Shown: one piece after another, positions 16,896 through 25,746 of the stretch | Layout of the letters: the number at the start of each line of letters is the position of its first letter | How positions within the stretch are numbered: the first letter of the stretch is position 1 | Assembly: GCF_001870905.1 (NCBI RefSeq) | Contig: NZ_LNDC01000022.1 | Coordinates: forward strand, 255-43,379 | Length of the DNA: 43,125 bases | Origin: Geitlerinema sp. PCC 9228 | GTDB taxonomy: Bacteria > Cyanobacteriota > Cyanobacteriia > Cyanobacteriales > PCC-9228 | Direction of reading: 5' to 3' | Translations under genes and position numbers: made by a program | Notes under the pieces: model-generated | What the model saw: the letters and a program-made list of their open reading frames with translations, nothing else | Told to the model about the DNA's origin: nothing | The model's database searches: none

Positions 16896-17615
16896 ATGAT
16901 GGCAACGGGTTTAAAATCTTCCACACTGGATCTGTTAAAGCGCTTCAATCGAGCTTTTCCCCAGTTTTACGAACAGTTCGTTAGCAGCGAAATTCAGCTG
17001 CAAAATCTGAAACTGGCTTACCAACTATATAAATCGCGACAGGCGGTGATCGAAATCAAACCGGAAGGCAACAAAAGTGCGCTACATTTTGCCTACCGCA
17101 ATCAATCTTTCCTGCTCAGTGACATTTTCGGTGTGTTAGCCGCCTACGGACTAACCATCCACAGCCTGAGCCTCTACGGTCAGATTTACCCTCCCATGCT
17201 GGTTTTTATCAAGCTGGTGGTTTCCCGCAGGGGCAAAGCTCTCACCGAAAAAACCTCGGAAAACGTATGTCGCGCTATCCGAGAAGCATTAGCAGGGCAT
17301 TTTGAGGTGGAAGAAATGCTGGCTGTGGAATTTAACCTAGATGCCGGCTTGGAAGATGTAGAAACCGAGTTTTACGTAGATCCGGTATTTCACTTACCGG
17401 CATTGCTCATTGAAGCCGATAACCAACCGGGACTCTTTTATAAAGTCATGTATGCCATTTGGCAGGAAGACTTGCTAGTGGTCAACGCCAATTTGCTGGT
17501 TTGGCGCGGACGCACTCGATTGATTTTATATTTGCTCGGTCCCAACGAAAATTTAATTCCCGATTACCTGGGGCAGAAAATTGCGGAAAGCGTTCGCCAA
17601 AGGCTGCTTGGCTAG
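16896..17615 (+). CDS. Conserved protein with two ACT-like segments
   Basis: A 239-residue soluble protein. Two segments have the beta-alpha-beta layout of ACT regulatory domains. The first is around residues 64-110 (FLLSDIFGVLAAYGLTIHSL, then MLVFIKLVVS). The second is around residues 168-215 (LLIEADNQPGLFYKVMYAIW, then VVNANLLVWRGRTRLILYLL). The phrase ADNQPGLFYKV is the typical D-x-PGL ligand-loop start, as in GlnD or ACR-type repeats. No catalytic domain accompanies them, so this is probably a stand-alone sensor. The ligand is unknown. Two adjacent ATGs (16896 and 16899) are possible starts. The alpha/beta hydrolase gene follows after 144 nt. Confidence 0.65.
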   Translation: MMATGLKSSTLDLLKRFNRAFPQFYEQFVSSEIQLQNLKLAYQLYKSRQAVIEIKPEGNKSALHFAYRNQSFLLSDIFGVLAAYGLTIHSLSLYGQIYPPMLVFIKLVVSRRGKALTEKTSENVCRAIREALAGHFEVEEMLAVEFNLDAGLEDVETEFYVDPVFHLPALLIEADNQPGLFYKVMYAIWQEDLLVVNANLLVWRGRTRLILYLLGPNENLIPDYLGQKIAESVRQRLLG

Positions 17616-17759
17616 AGGGACGTAGCTGGTTTCTTTCTCCAATATTGCGGAAAAACGAACAAATTTTCGCTAACGAAAAACGGAAAATGTACACTATTCC
17701 CTAGAGGTTTGCTATCCCACCGGCTACAACCTCATTCCGCAAGCGGTCCAAATGGCGAT

Positions 17760-18617
17760 ATGAGCAAGATCGATATTCGGGGCGTTGTCCACAAATACGA
17801 ACTAACCCAAGCCACGCCGAATGCAAGCGTTTTGGTATTCCTGCATGGTTGGCTGCTGAGCAGTTCCTATTGGGAGTCGGTCGTGAACCAGCTCTCGCCC
17901 CACTTTCAATGTTTGACTTATGATTTGCGCGGGTTCGGCAACTCGCAATCCCACCACTCATCGGTTGAGGAAGATGCCTTGGGATATACACCCGCTGCCT
18001 ATGCAGAAGATCTAGGCATTTTACTGGATAAGCTGGCGTTGTCGTCGGTTTGGCTGGTGGGGCATTCCTTGGGAGGTAGCATTGCTCTGTGGGCGGCGGC
18101 GCAATTTCCCCAACGGGTGAAAGGGGTGATTTGCGTTAATTCTGGTGGGGGCATTTACATTCAAAAGGAATTCGAGCGGTTTCGCCAAGCGGGGGCTTGG
18201 ATGGTTCGCCAGCGTAGGTGGTGGTGGCACTACATTCCCATGTTGGATTTGGCGTTTACTAGGATGAATGTGGTACGCCCCATTGCCCGCAAATGGGGAA
18301 AACAGAGGATTGTTGATTTTTTAAATGCTTGTCCGCAGGCGGCGGTGGGGGCTTTGTTGCAGTCAACCACGGAGGGGGAGGTGCATCGCTTGCCCCATTT
18401 GGTTTCCCAGTTGCAGCAACCGGCTTATTTTATTGCTGGGCAAGGAGATACGGTGATGGAACCCAAGTATGTCCGCCATCTGGCCAGCTTTCACCCTCTA
18501 TTTCAAAATGGCAAGGAGAATACTATTGAACTACCCGATTGCGGCCATTTGGCGATGCTGGAACAGTCGGAGTTGCTGGCTAGGGAGATTCGCCAGATTT
18601 GGCAAAAGCATCGCTAA
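17760..18617 (+). CDS. Alpha/beta hydrolase
   Basis: A protein of about 285 residues with a classical alpha/beta-hydrolase core: [20 protein letters not shown] (oxyanion loop with HG), [13 protein letters not shown], the nucleophile elbow [17 protein letters not shown] (Ser in GHSLGG, about residue 105), and the late [20 protein letters not shown] with the likely catalytic His. No signal peptide is present. The substrate is unknown. I choose ATG 17760 ([15 protein letters not shown]) over an upstream in-frame TTG at 17709, because the extra 17 residues look non-conserved. The last 38 nt overlap the 3' end of the convergent tsaD gene. Confidence 0.85.
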   Translation: MSKIDIRGVVHKYELTQATPNASVLVFLHGWLLSSSYWESVVNQLSPHFQCLTYDLRGFGNSQSHHSSVEEDALGYTPAAYAEDLGILLDKLALSSVWLVGHSLGGSIALWAAAQFPQRVKGVICVNSGGGIYIQKEFERFRQAGAWMVRQRRWWWHYIPMLDLAFTRMNVVRPIARKWGKQRIVDFLNACPQAAVGALLQSTTEGEVHRLPHLVSQLQQPAYFIAGQGDTVMEPKYVRHLASFHPLFQNGKENTIELPDCGHLAMLEQSELLAREIRQIWQKHR

Positions 18618-19677
18618 CCGGCTGGTTGGTGGTTGGCGGTTGGTACAGGTGCATGACTTCGGCTAGGGGCATGCGCGATCGCACGCCTAAATCTAACGGG
18701 GAAGTCCGTCCTTGGGCGAGGTGAGAGGCAGCAGCACAGCCAATCATAGCGGCGTTGTCGGTACAGAATTTTAAGGGGGGAAAGATAACTCGAATTTGTC
18801 GTTCGCTAGCTGCAGCTTGTAGGTGTTCGCGTAGGGCGCTGTTAGCAGCGACCCCACCGCCGACGACGATGGTATCCAATTGATAGTCAGTGGCACAAGC
18901 GATCGCACGCGAGGTGAGGGCTTGGGCGACAGTTTTTTGGAAGCTGGCGGCTAAATCGGCGACGGGTAAGGGTTCGCCGGTGGCTTCTAGTTGTTGCACC
19001 AACCGCAAAACGGCGGTTTTGAGACCGCTGAAACTACAATCGTACCGGTGGTATCCCCCTTCCGGTCGGGAAACTTTGCCTTCGGGGAAAGCAAAAGCAT
19101 CGGGGTTACCGGTTTTGGCGGCTTTGTCAATGGCAGGTCCGCCGGGATAGCCGAGTTGGAGCAATCTGGCTACTTTATCGAAGGCTTCGCCGGCAGCATC
19201 GTCGCGGGTACGACCGAGGGAATGATAGTCTCCGGGGGCGCGAACGTGGATGAGGCTGGTATGGCCGCCGGAAACCAACAGGCAGAGAAAGGGGGGTTGC
19301 AGTTGTGGCTGGCTGAGGTAGCAGGCGTAGATGTGACCTTCTAAGTGGTGAATGCCTAAAAAGGGTTTTTGGTGGAGCATGGCTAGGGTTTTGGCGGCGG
19401 TGGTGCCCACCATGAGGGCCCCTACCAAACCGGGGGCACAGGTGGCGGCAATGCCGTCAATCTGATTCCAATCGCTGCCGGCATCGGTCAAAGCTTGCGC
19501 GATCGCGGCGTCGATGGTTTCTAAATGCTGGCGAGAAGCAAATTCGGGGACAATCCCGCCAAATTGACTGTGGGCGGCCATCTGGGAAGCCACGACATTG
19601 CTAAGGATTTCACAATTCTTAATTACAGCAACGGCGGTTTCATCGCAGCTGGTTTCAATGGCTAAAACCGTGGTCAT
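18580..19677 (-). CDS. tsaD: tRNA N6-adenosine threonylcarbamoyltransferase TsaD
   Basis: Transfers the threonylcarbamoyl group from TC-AMP to A37 of ANN-decoding tRNAs, together with TsaB and TsaE, giving t6A. A 365-residue ASKHA-fold protein: [17 protein letters not shown] at the N-terminus, the metal-binding [12 protein letters not shown] (the two His of HxEGH), [41 protein letters not shown] and the C-terminal metal ligand in [10 protein letters not shown]. Everything expected is present. The protein carries a proline- and serine-rich tail beyond the usual end ([18 protein letters not shown]), and the coding sequence for this tail is what overlaps the convergent hydrolase gene. Confidence 0.97.
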   Translation of the reverse strand: MTTVLAIETSCDETAVAVIKNCEILSNVVASQMAAHSQFGGIVPEFASRQHLETIDAAIAQALTDAGSDWNQIDGIAATCAPGLVGALMVGTTAAKTLAMLHQKPFLGIHHLEGHIYACYLSQPQLQPPFLCLLVSGGHTSLIHVRAPGDYHSLGRTRDDAAGEAFDKVARLLQLGYPGGPAIDKAAKTGNPDAFAFPEGKVSRPEGGYHRYDCSFSGLKTAVLRLVQQLEATGEPLPVADLAASFQKTVAQALTSRAIACATDYQLDTIVVGGGVAANSALREHLQAAASERQIRVIFPPLKFCTDNAAMIGCAAASHLAQGRTSPLDLGVRSRMPLAEVMHLYQPPTTNQPVSDAFAKSGESP

Positions 19678-20241
19678 TCTTCTACCAAATTCATGCCTTT
19701 CAAAGGTCTAGTATAGCGATTTTTTTGACTGGGGACAGGGGAATTGCTGGAGGGCTATCCAGCAAAATATATTGGAGAAGTAGCCCCCCAAGCGATCGCT
19801 AAGTATTTCATTTTGCGATACAAATCACAAAAAAAGTTTACATAACAAGCTTTACGCAGCCAATAGCAAGAGAGTATCATAGCTGGCAAACCTAGCCATC
19901 GTACTCATTGCGCATCCTAGGTCCGATCGCTGGCGATTGGCCCAGAAAATCTGGACAAATTAAGAAAAACAGCGATCGCGCTCAACAGCTGGTATCAAAA
20001 CAAGGATAGTTGGATACTTTCCCCTGCCCCCAGGTCTTTGGGTTTCCCAGGAAGAGGGATTTTTCCTCGATGGTGGGCAGCCACCAACCAACACAGGGGA
20101 TTCTAGTAAGTTGGATCGGTGTTGGTTGGGACGGGAAAATCCTTAGGGTTTCCCGTTTGGACCGTTCTAGCCATGCCCAGAAACGTTGTTTTCCGAGCCC
20201 AGCTAAAGCAGGGTAATTTCAAACTCGGAGGAGGTTTGTTC
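19678..20241. other. Divergent spacer between tsaD and psaF
   Basis: About 560 bp without a convincing gene. The frame of psaF is open back to 20119, but the upstream 41 codons do not resemble a PsaF presequence, and a strong ribosome binding site marks a later start. Several HIP1-type sites and a possible promoter (19837-19880) are present. Confidence 0.5.
19837..19880 (+). promoter_or_regulatory. Possible promoter region for psaF-psaJ
   Basis: TTTACATA at 19837-19844 fits one half-site of the HLR1 element bound by RpaB at light-regulated photosystem genes. A weaker TTTACGCA follows at 19851-19858, but the two are not at the 10-bp period expected of a true HLR1. TTTACG (19851-19856) and TATCAT (19875-19880), 18 bp apart, make a weak promoter. 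It would leave a leader of about 350 nt, so this is tentative. Confidence 0.25.
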
Positions 20242-20727
20242 ATGAAAAAATTGATAGCCACTTTGATGCTTGCCGTTTCGCTTATGTTTGCATTTGCGCC
20301 GGCAGCATCAGCAATTGAATACGGGAATTTAACCCGTTGTAGCGAAAATCCTGCTTTCCAAGCTAGAGCAGAAAGAGCTACCACCGAAGCCGATCGAGCT
20401 CGTTTTGAAAGATATTCTTCCCTACTATGTGGTGATGATGGATTGCCTCACCTAATTGCCGATGGCAATTTATCCCACGCCAGGGAATTTCTCATTCCCA
20501 GCCTGCTGTTCTTGTACATTGCTGGCTGGATTGGTTGGGTCGGTCGCAAGTACCTGCAAATGGCCCAAAAAGAGAAAAAGCCTGAGGATAAAGAATATAT
20601 CATTGACGTACCAGCTGCCCTTCAATGCGCTTTCAGTGGGTTTATTTGGCCCTTAGAAGCCATTAAAGAAGCCACCAGCGGCGAACTCGCTGCCAAAGAC
20701 GAGGAAATTCCGATTTCGCCTCGCTAA
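20242..20727 (+). CDS. psaF: Photosystem I subunit III (PsaF)
   Basis: The plastocyanin/cytochrome c6-side subunit of photosystem I. The 161-residue precursor has a cleavable lumenal signal peptide ([20 protein letters not shown], cut probably after ASA). The mature part starts [15 protein letters not shown], then [19 protein letters not shown], one membrane helix ([20 protein letters not shown]) and a re-entrant C-terminal part ([20 protein letters not shown]). The two cysteines and the length are normal for cyanobacterial PsaF. The start ATG 20242 is fixed by GGAGGAGG about 7 nt upstream. psaJ follows after 45 nt in the usual psaF-psaJ order. Confidence 0.97.
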   Translation: MKKLIATLMLAVSLMFAFAPAASAIEYGNLTRCSENPAFQARAERATTEADRARFERYSSLLCGDDGLPHLIADGNLSHAREFLIPSLLFLYIAGWIGWVGRKYLQMAQKEKKPEDKEYIIDVPAALQCAFSGFIWPLEAIKEATSGELAAKDEEIPISPR

Positions 20728-20772
20728 AAAGTTGTCTTTTGTCGTTTCACTGCCATTTTGGAGGTTTCGATC

Positions 20773-20898
20773 GTGGGAAATTTCAGCAAGTTTCTCTCCA
20801 CGGCACCTGTTATTGCGATGCTCTGGATTATCATTACCTCGGTCATTTTAATTGTGGCCAACTATTACTTCCCCGATCGCTTGGTTTTCAGCCTGTAA
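20773..20898 (+). CDS. psaJ: Photosystem I subunit IX (PsaJ)
   Basis: A 41-residue single-helix photosystem I subunit that contacts PsaF. From GTG 20773 the peptide reads MGNFSKFLSTAPVIAMLWII, then a hydrophobic continuation and the C-terminal NYYFPDRLVFSL. The family hallmarks are the FLSTAPV start of the helix and the FFPD-like YFPD near the C-terminus. GGAGG at 20759-20763 lies 9 nt before the GTG. The position directly after psaF confirms the identity. The gene is easily missed because it is short and lacks an ATG. Confidence 0.93.
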   Translation: MGNFSKFLSTAPVIAMLWIIITSVILIVANYYFPDRLVFSL

Positions 20899-21167
20899 AC
20901 GAAGTGGGGCTGTCAATCGGCGATTGTTCCTGATTTCGAGCATCACCAGCATCGGATTCGATAGCAATTGGGGCGAGTGGTTGCGGGAGCATTCCTGAAA
21001 CTGCTGGCCCCAATTCTCAATGGCGGCTTTTTTTGCATTTTTCATGGTACCGTTGCTGGCATGGGAATCTCTCTACAAAGCAAAAAAGCGATCGCTTTTC
21101 GCAACCAACCGCCACAAAAAAGGGTTAAGATAAAAGGCTGACTTTCATATTGGAAATCTAGAAACCA

Positions 21168-22151
21168 ATGGCAGAAACGTTCTTTTTCAACGCTTTACGA
21201 GAAGCGATTGACGAAGAGATGGCGCGCGACGATACCGTATTTGTCCTGGGAGAAGACGTAGGACATTACGGCGGTTCGTATAAAGTAACCAAAGACCTCT
21301 ACAAAAAATACGGGGAACTGCGCATTCTCGATACCCCCATTGCCGAAAACAGCTTTACGGGCATGGCGATTGGTGCGGCGATGACCGGCTTGCGTCCGGT
21401 GATTGAAGGCATGAACATGGGCTTTTTGCTGCTCGCCTTCAACCAAATTGCCAACAATGCGGGCATGGTACGCTACACCTCGGGCGGCAACTTTAAAATT
21501 CCTTTGGTGATTCGCGGACCCGGTGGGGTGGGCAGACAGCTGGGGGCAGAACACTCCCAACGGTTGGAAGCTTATTTTCACGCCGTACCGGGGTTGAAAA
21601 TTATAGCTTGTTCGACGCCGTACAATGCCAAAGGCTTGCTGAAAGCTGCCATTCGCGACAACAACCCGGTTTTGTTTTTCGAGCACGTGCTGCTGTATAA
21701 CTTAAAAGAAGACTTGCCGGAGTCAGAATACGTGCTGCCTTTGAACCAAGCGGAAATCGTGCGTGAGGGCAGCGATGTCACCATTTTGACCTATTCCCGC
21801 ATGCGTCACCATGTTTTACAGACCCTATCCAGTTTGGAAAAAGAAGGGTACGATCCGGAAGTCATCGATTTGATTTCCCTGAAGCCTTTTGATTTTGAGA
21901 CCATTGGCGCTTCCATTCGCAAAACCCATCGGGTCATTGTGGTGGAGGAATGCATGAAAACCGGCGGCATTGGTGCCGAACTGGTGGCTTCCATCAACGA
22001 CCAATTTTTCGATGAGTTAGATGCCCCCGTGTTGCGATTGTCGTCTCAGGACATTCCCACCCCCTATAATGGAACTTTAGAGCGCCATACGATTGTGCAA
22101 CCCCAGCAGGTGAGCGAAGCCGTGAAAAAAATGGTGGCTCTGCAAGTATAA
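21168..22151 (+). CDS. pdhB: Pyruvate dehydrogenase E1 component, beta subunit
   Basis: With the alpha subunit it forms the thiamine-diphosphate E1 that decarboxylates pyruvate and acetylates the lipoyl domain of E2. A 327-residue transketolase-like protein: [40 protein letters not shown], the conserved [39 protein letters not shown], and a C-terminal transketolase domain with [14 protein letters not shown] and [16 protein letters not shown] (the latter seen as VIVVEEC). Length and motifs are those of plastid/cyanobacterial PdhB. The alpha-subunit gene is not nearby, as is common in cyanobacteria. secD follows after 108 nt on the same strand; a functional link is not expected. Confidence 0.95.
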   Translation: MAETFFFNALREAIDEEMARDDTVFVLGEDVGHYGGSYKVTKDLYKKYGELRILDTPIAENSFTGMAIGAAMTGLRPVIEGMNMGFLLLAFNQIANNAGMVRYTSGGNFKIPLVIRGPGGVGRQLGAEHSQRLEAYFHAVPGLKIIACSTPYNAKGLLKAAIRDNNPVLFFEHVLLYNLKEDLPESEYVLPLNQAEIVREGSDVTILTYSRMRHHVLQTLSSLEKEGYDPEVIDLISLKPFDFETIGASIRKTHRVIVVEECMKTGGIGAELVASINDQFFDELDAPVLRLSSQDIPTPYNGTLERHTIVQPQQVSEAVKKMVALQV

Positions 22152-22259
22152 GGGCGTTCCCGCGGGGGAGCTGACAAGCAAACAGCGGCTCCCTCCTCAC
22201 ACCATTGACCCTGAAAGCTGGGCTGGCCGACAATGAGCTAGAGGTATAGGTTAACTCCC

Positions 22260-23729
22260 ATGCAAAGACAGCGATCGCTTTTGCTTTTAATTGTGGTATT
22301 GGTCTTTTCCGCCATCACCGTTCTGTTTCGGTTCCCCCTACCGTTGGGACTGGACTTGCGCGGTGGCGCGCAGCTGACCATCCAGGTACAACCCAGCGAA
22401 GAGGTTCGCAAAATTACCCCTGAGGTTATGGAAGCGACCGAAAGCGTGATCCGCAATCGCGTCAATGGGTTGGGGGTTTCGGAACCGCTGATTCAACGCA
22501 TTGAAAACCAACAGCAGATCGTGGTGCAGTTGCCTGGGGTCAGCGATCCAGCCCAAGCCGAACGGGTTTTGGGAGGGACCGCCCAGTTAGATTTCCGCAA
22601 ACAAAAACCGGGAACCTCCCAACAGTTGCAACAGCTTTTGGCACAAAGGCAACAGCTACGCCAGCAATTGGACGCTTTGCGATCGCAGCTTCAGGGGCAA
22701 TCCACCTTCGAGCAAGCAGACGAGCAGTTGCAACAAGCGCTGGCCGAAACGCAACAACAGCTGCAAAACGTGCAAGAACAATTTCCCCAGCTCTTCGAAC
22801 GCACGGGATTGACCGGAAAATATTTGGAAGATGCCTTTGCCAATCCGCCCCGGCAAGGGGGTAGTTGGAGTGTTAACCTGCGGTTTGACAGCGAAGGGGG
22901 CGATCGCTTTGCAGAACTCTCCAAAGATATCGCCGGAACCGGACGCACCATCGGGATTTTCCTAGACAATCGCCTGTTAAGCGCGCCGGTGGTCCGAGCC
23001 GAATTTGCCGAAACTGGCATCACCGGTGGCGGTGCAGAAATTACGGGGAATTTCGATGCTCAGGAAGCCAACAACCTGGCTATTCAGCTCAAAGGCGGTG
23101 CCCTGCCCGTCCCCGTAGAAATCGTAGAAAACCGGACCGTAGGCGCTACCTTGGGGCGCGATAGCGTCCGCCGCAGTATTTATGCTGCCTGTGGCGGTTT
23201 GGTGCTGGTGCTGGTGTTTATGGTATTTTACTACCGCCTGGCCGGCGCGCTCGCCGATGTGGCGCTGGTGATTTACGCCATTTTGACCCTCGCCAGCTAC
23301 GCCTTTGTGGGCGTGACCATCACCTTACCGGGGATTGCTGGATTTATTCTCAGTATTGGTATGGCGGTAGACGCCAACGTCCTGATTTTCGAGCGTACCC
23401 GGGAAGAAATGCGCGCTGGCAAAAGCCTGTATCGTTCGGTAGAATCGGGCTTTTATCGGGCCTTTACCAGTATTTTGGACAGCAACGTCACCACCTTGAT
23501 TGCTTGTGGGGCTTTGTTCTGGTTTGGTACGGGGTTTGTGAAAGGATTTGCCCTAACCCTGGGGATTGGGGTGTTGATTAGTATGTTCACGGCGCTGACC
23601 TGCAGCCGCACCCTGTTGTTTTTTACCATTTCTTTTCCCCAGTTTCGCCGTCGGGAACTGTTTGATCCCAACGCTCCGAAAATGGCCAAAGCCCCCAGAA
23701 TGGTCGATCGCGCCGGGGAAAAATCCTAA
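22260..23729 (+). CDS. secD: Protein translocase subunit SecD
   Basis: An accessory Sec subunit of the plasma/thylakoid membrane that uses proton flow to help complete protein translocation. 489 residues: a first membrane helix (LLLLIVVLVFSAITVLF), the D1 motif PLGLDLRGGAQLTIQV, and a large periplasmic P1 region. P1 includes a glutamine-rich coiled-coil insertion at about residues 118-180 (QLQQLLAQRQQLRQQLDAL). The domain ends with five membrane helices containing the conserved LSIGMAVDANVLIFERTREE. The long Q-rich insertion is also found in other cyanobacterial SecDs. secF follows after 48 nt. Confidence 0.97.
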   Translation: MQRQRSLLLLIVVLVFSAITVLFRFPLPLGLDLRGGAQLTIQVQPSEEVRKITPEVMEATESVIRNRVNGLGVSEPLIQRIENQQQIVVQLPGVSDPAQAERVLGGTAQLDFRKQKPGTSQQLQQLLAQRQQLRQQLDALRSQLQGQSTFEQADEQLQQALAETQQQLQNVQEQFPQLFERTGLTGKYLEDAFANPPRQGGSWSVNLRFDSEGGDRFAELSKDIAGTGRTIGIFLDNRLLSAPVVRAEFAETGITGGGAEITGNFDAQEANNLAIQLKGGALPVPVEIVENRTVGATLGRDSVRRSIYAACGGLVLVLVFMVFYYRLAGALADVALVIYAILTLASYAFVGVTITLPGIAGFILSIGMAVDANVLIFERTREEMRAGKSLYRSVESGFYRAFTSILDSNVTTLIACGALFWFGTGFVKGFALTLGIGVLISMFTALTCSRTLLFFTISFPQFRRRELFDPNAPKMAKAPRMVDRAGEKS

Positions 23730-23777
23730 TTTGCGACCGTCGGCCAACCAACGAGTACGTGTTGTCAGGTAATCCAT

Positions 23778-24764
23778 ATGAAATTTAGCGTCACAAAACA
23801 GCGATCGCGATGGTGGACGGTTTCCGCCACGGTGATTCTCATTGGTCTGATTTCCGCGATTGTTTCCTTCTTCTCCCTGGGATATCCCTTAAAACCGGGA
23901 TTGGATTTTGTAGGGGGAACGCGTCTGCAGCTGGAGCTGGATTGCACTCTCCCCAACAACTGCGATCGCCCCATTCAAATCGGCCAGGTGCGCCAAGTGG
24001 TCGCCGAACAGGGACTGGAAAACAGCAGCATCCAAGTGGTGGGAGAAGAAAGGAACGGTTTGTCCATCCGCAGCAAAGTCCTCGATACCCAAAAGCGCAC
24101 CCAACTCATCGATGCCCTCTCAGCCGAAATTGGCGAATTCGACCGCAGCCAGATTCGCATCGATACGGTCGGACCCACCATCGGCCGTCAGATTTTTGTG
24201 GCTGGATTGCTCTCGCTGCTGGTCGCCCTGGCAGGCATTATTCTGTATGTCAGCATCCGCTTCCAGTTTGACTACGCCCTCTTTGCTATTGTGGCGCTAT
24301 TTCACGATGTTTTGGTAACCCTAGGGGTTTTCTCCGTTCTCGGGTTGGTCGCCGGGCTGGAAATCGATAGCTTGTTTTTGGTGGCCCTGTTGACAATTAT
24401 CGGTTTTTCTGTTAACGATACGGTGGTTATCTACGACCGCATCCGCGAAAAATCCCAACGCAACCCCAACGAGAGCATTGCCAGCTTGGTAGACAGCGCC
24501 GTCAACGAAACCCTCACCCGTTCCATTAACACCACCCTCACCAGCTTGTTGAGCTTGGTAGCCATTTTGCTCTTTGGCGGCGAAACCCTCAAAGATTTTG
24601 CCCTGGCTTTAATTGTAGGCTTTATCAGCGGTGCCTACTCCAGTATTTTCATTGCCGGTTCTCTGCTGGAATGGTGGCGTCAGCGCACGGGCAAACCTCT
24701 CACCGACCCCAAATTTGCCGATTCATCTGGCGGTAGCGATGCCACGTCAACGGCTTCCAAATAA
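23778..24764 (+). CDS. secF: Protein translocase subunit SecF
   Basis: Partner of SecD. 328 residues with six membrane helices. The first helix is followed by the family motif [19 protein letters not shown] and a cyanobacterium-type extra segment with two cysteines ([14 protein letters not shown]). The membrane core holds [19 protein letters not shown] and the terminal helix region [19 protein letters not shown]. The C-terminus is a polar tail rich in S, D and G. The start ATG 23778 follows 48 nt after the secD stop, so secDF is one transcription unit that probably also includes the small membrane protein gene 69 nt further on. Confidence 0.97.
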   Translation: MKFSVTKQRSRWWTVSATVILIGLISAIVSFFSLGYPLKPGLDFVGGTRLQLELDCTLPNNCDRPIQIGQVRQVVAEQGLENSSIQVVGEERNGLSIRSKVLDTQKRTQLIDALSAEIGEFDRSQIRIDTVGPTIGRQIFVAGLLSLLVALAGIILYVSIRFQFDYALFAIVALFHDVLVTLGVFSVLGLVAGLEIDSLFLVALLTIIGFSVNDTVVIYDRIREKSQRNPNESIASLVDSAVNETLTRSINTTLTSLLSLVAILLFGGETLKDFALALIVGFISGAYSSIFIAGSLLEWWRQRTGKPLTDPKFADSSGGSDATSTASK

Positions 24765-24833
24765 ACACAATCCCCCGATTGGCGGCTGTTGGGCTGGTTG
24801 ATTTGCTGAATTGTCTTTCTCCTTCCCTTGGCG

Positions 24834-25271
24834 ATGAACTTAGAAACCAATGACAGCGATTCCCGTTGGCAACCCTCCCGCGATCGCACCATCCAAACTC
24901 AAATTCAACGGCTGCATCGCCTCAAAGTATACCTGCGCTGGCTGTTCGTGGTCTTCCTGTGGTCCACAGTAGGCGTTTGGAGTTTGTTCCAACTGCGCGA
25001 AGAAATTGCCCTGTGGTTGGACTATTGGACCTGGGTAGCCCTGCGCTACGGCTTGGCTTACAATCGCTTGCCGGCGGTAGGCTTAGCACTGTGCATTGGC
25101 ACCACCGTTTCCGTTTTAATTTGGCAAAGCCGCAACATCCTGCTAGGCATCCCCAAACAGGAACAAAAACGCATGGAAAAAACCGTCCGCCAAATTCAAG
25201 CCAAAGGCAGCAAACATCCCTTGTGGTGGTGGGTCGTCACTGACCAATCGACTTCTAAAAAATCCCGTTAG
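24834..25271 (+). CDS. Conserved small membrane protein downstream of secF
   Basis: A 145-residue protein of unknown function. Two hydrophobic segments are visible, WLFVVFLWSTVGVWSLF and VGLALCIGTTVSVLIW. They are separated by a tryptophan/tyrosine-rich stretch (IALWLDYWTWVALRYGL) and flanked by charged ends, with a basic C-terminus. An N-terminal polar, coiled-coil-prone part includes TIQTQIQRLHRLKVYLR. I place the start at ATG 24834 rather than an in-frame TTG at 24828. It follows secF by 69 nt on the same strand, so a role at the translocon or in membrane biogenesis is conceivable, but only from position. Confidence 0.7.
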   Translation: MNLETNDSDSRWQPSRDRTIQTQIQRLHRLKVYLRWLFVVFLWSTVGVWSLFQLREEIALWLDYWTWVALRYGLAYNRLPAVGLALCIGTTVSVLIWQSRNILLGIPKQEQKRMEKTVRQIQAKGSKHPLWWWVVTDQSTSKKSR

Positions 25272-25273
25272 TC

Positions 25274-25314
25274 CGCCAACCAGCTACCCCAACCCCAGCA
25301 TGTTGGCGATTTTT
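25274..25314 (+). terminator. Possible terminator of the secD-secF unit
   Basis: CGCCAAC at 25274-25280 pairs with GTTGGCG at 25302-25308 and is followed by ATTTTT. The loop is 21 nt, longer than usual, so efficiency is uncertain. The position directly after the stop at 25271 supports it. Confidence 0.35.
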
Positions 25315-25746
25315 GCATTTCTCCCCCACTCAGAAATTAAGATAGCGCTACCGATAGCACTGCCCACTAAGTCCCGATCCCAAAGGGACCGCCTGTAGTT
25401 ATACTGACAAAACCAGGTTGTATCGCCAGCAACCCATCGCCCGCTTGCTAGCTACCAAGTAAAGTAATACATCAAGGCTGCCAAATCCATTAGCATTAAA
25501 GCTAAACTAACGATTGGTAGTACCGGTGGTGAATTGCTCGCAATCGTTTCTGCGGTCCTCAGGCACCCCCTGTCAACATTGGCACGACATCGGCATCTAT
25601 GGTCCGCAAATTGGGTAGGTGCGTAGACAAAATTGCAAAGGTAAAATTTTTCTTAACGAAATCGGTACGTTGTTCCTTCTTGTTGGAGTTGCTTCCGGAT
25701 CTATCCGTATGTCGTTTTCTATCTTTCGTTTTCAGATGAGCTTTCT
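25315..25746. other. Intergenic stretch without a confident gene
   Basis: Between the secDF unit and a sensor kinase. On the minus strand a short hydrophobic frame ending at 25452 (peptide SPPVLPIVSLALMLMDLAAL, ending YYFTW) has no ATG start and is not called as a gene. No promoter for the kinase gene is recognised with confidence. Confidence 0.45.
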
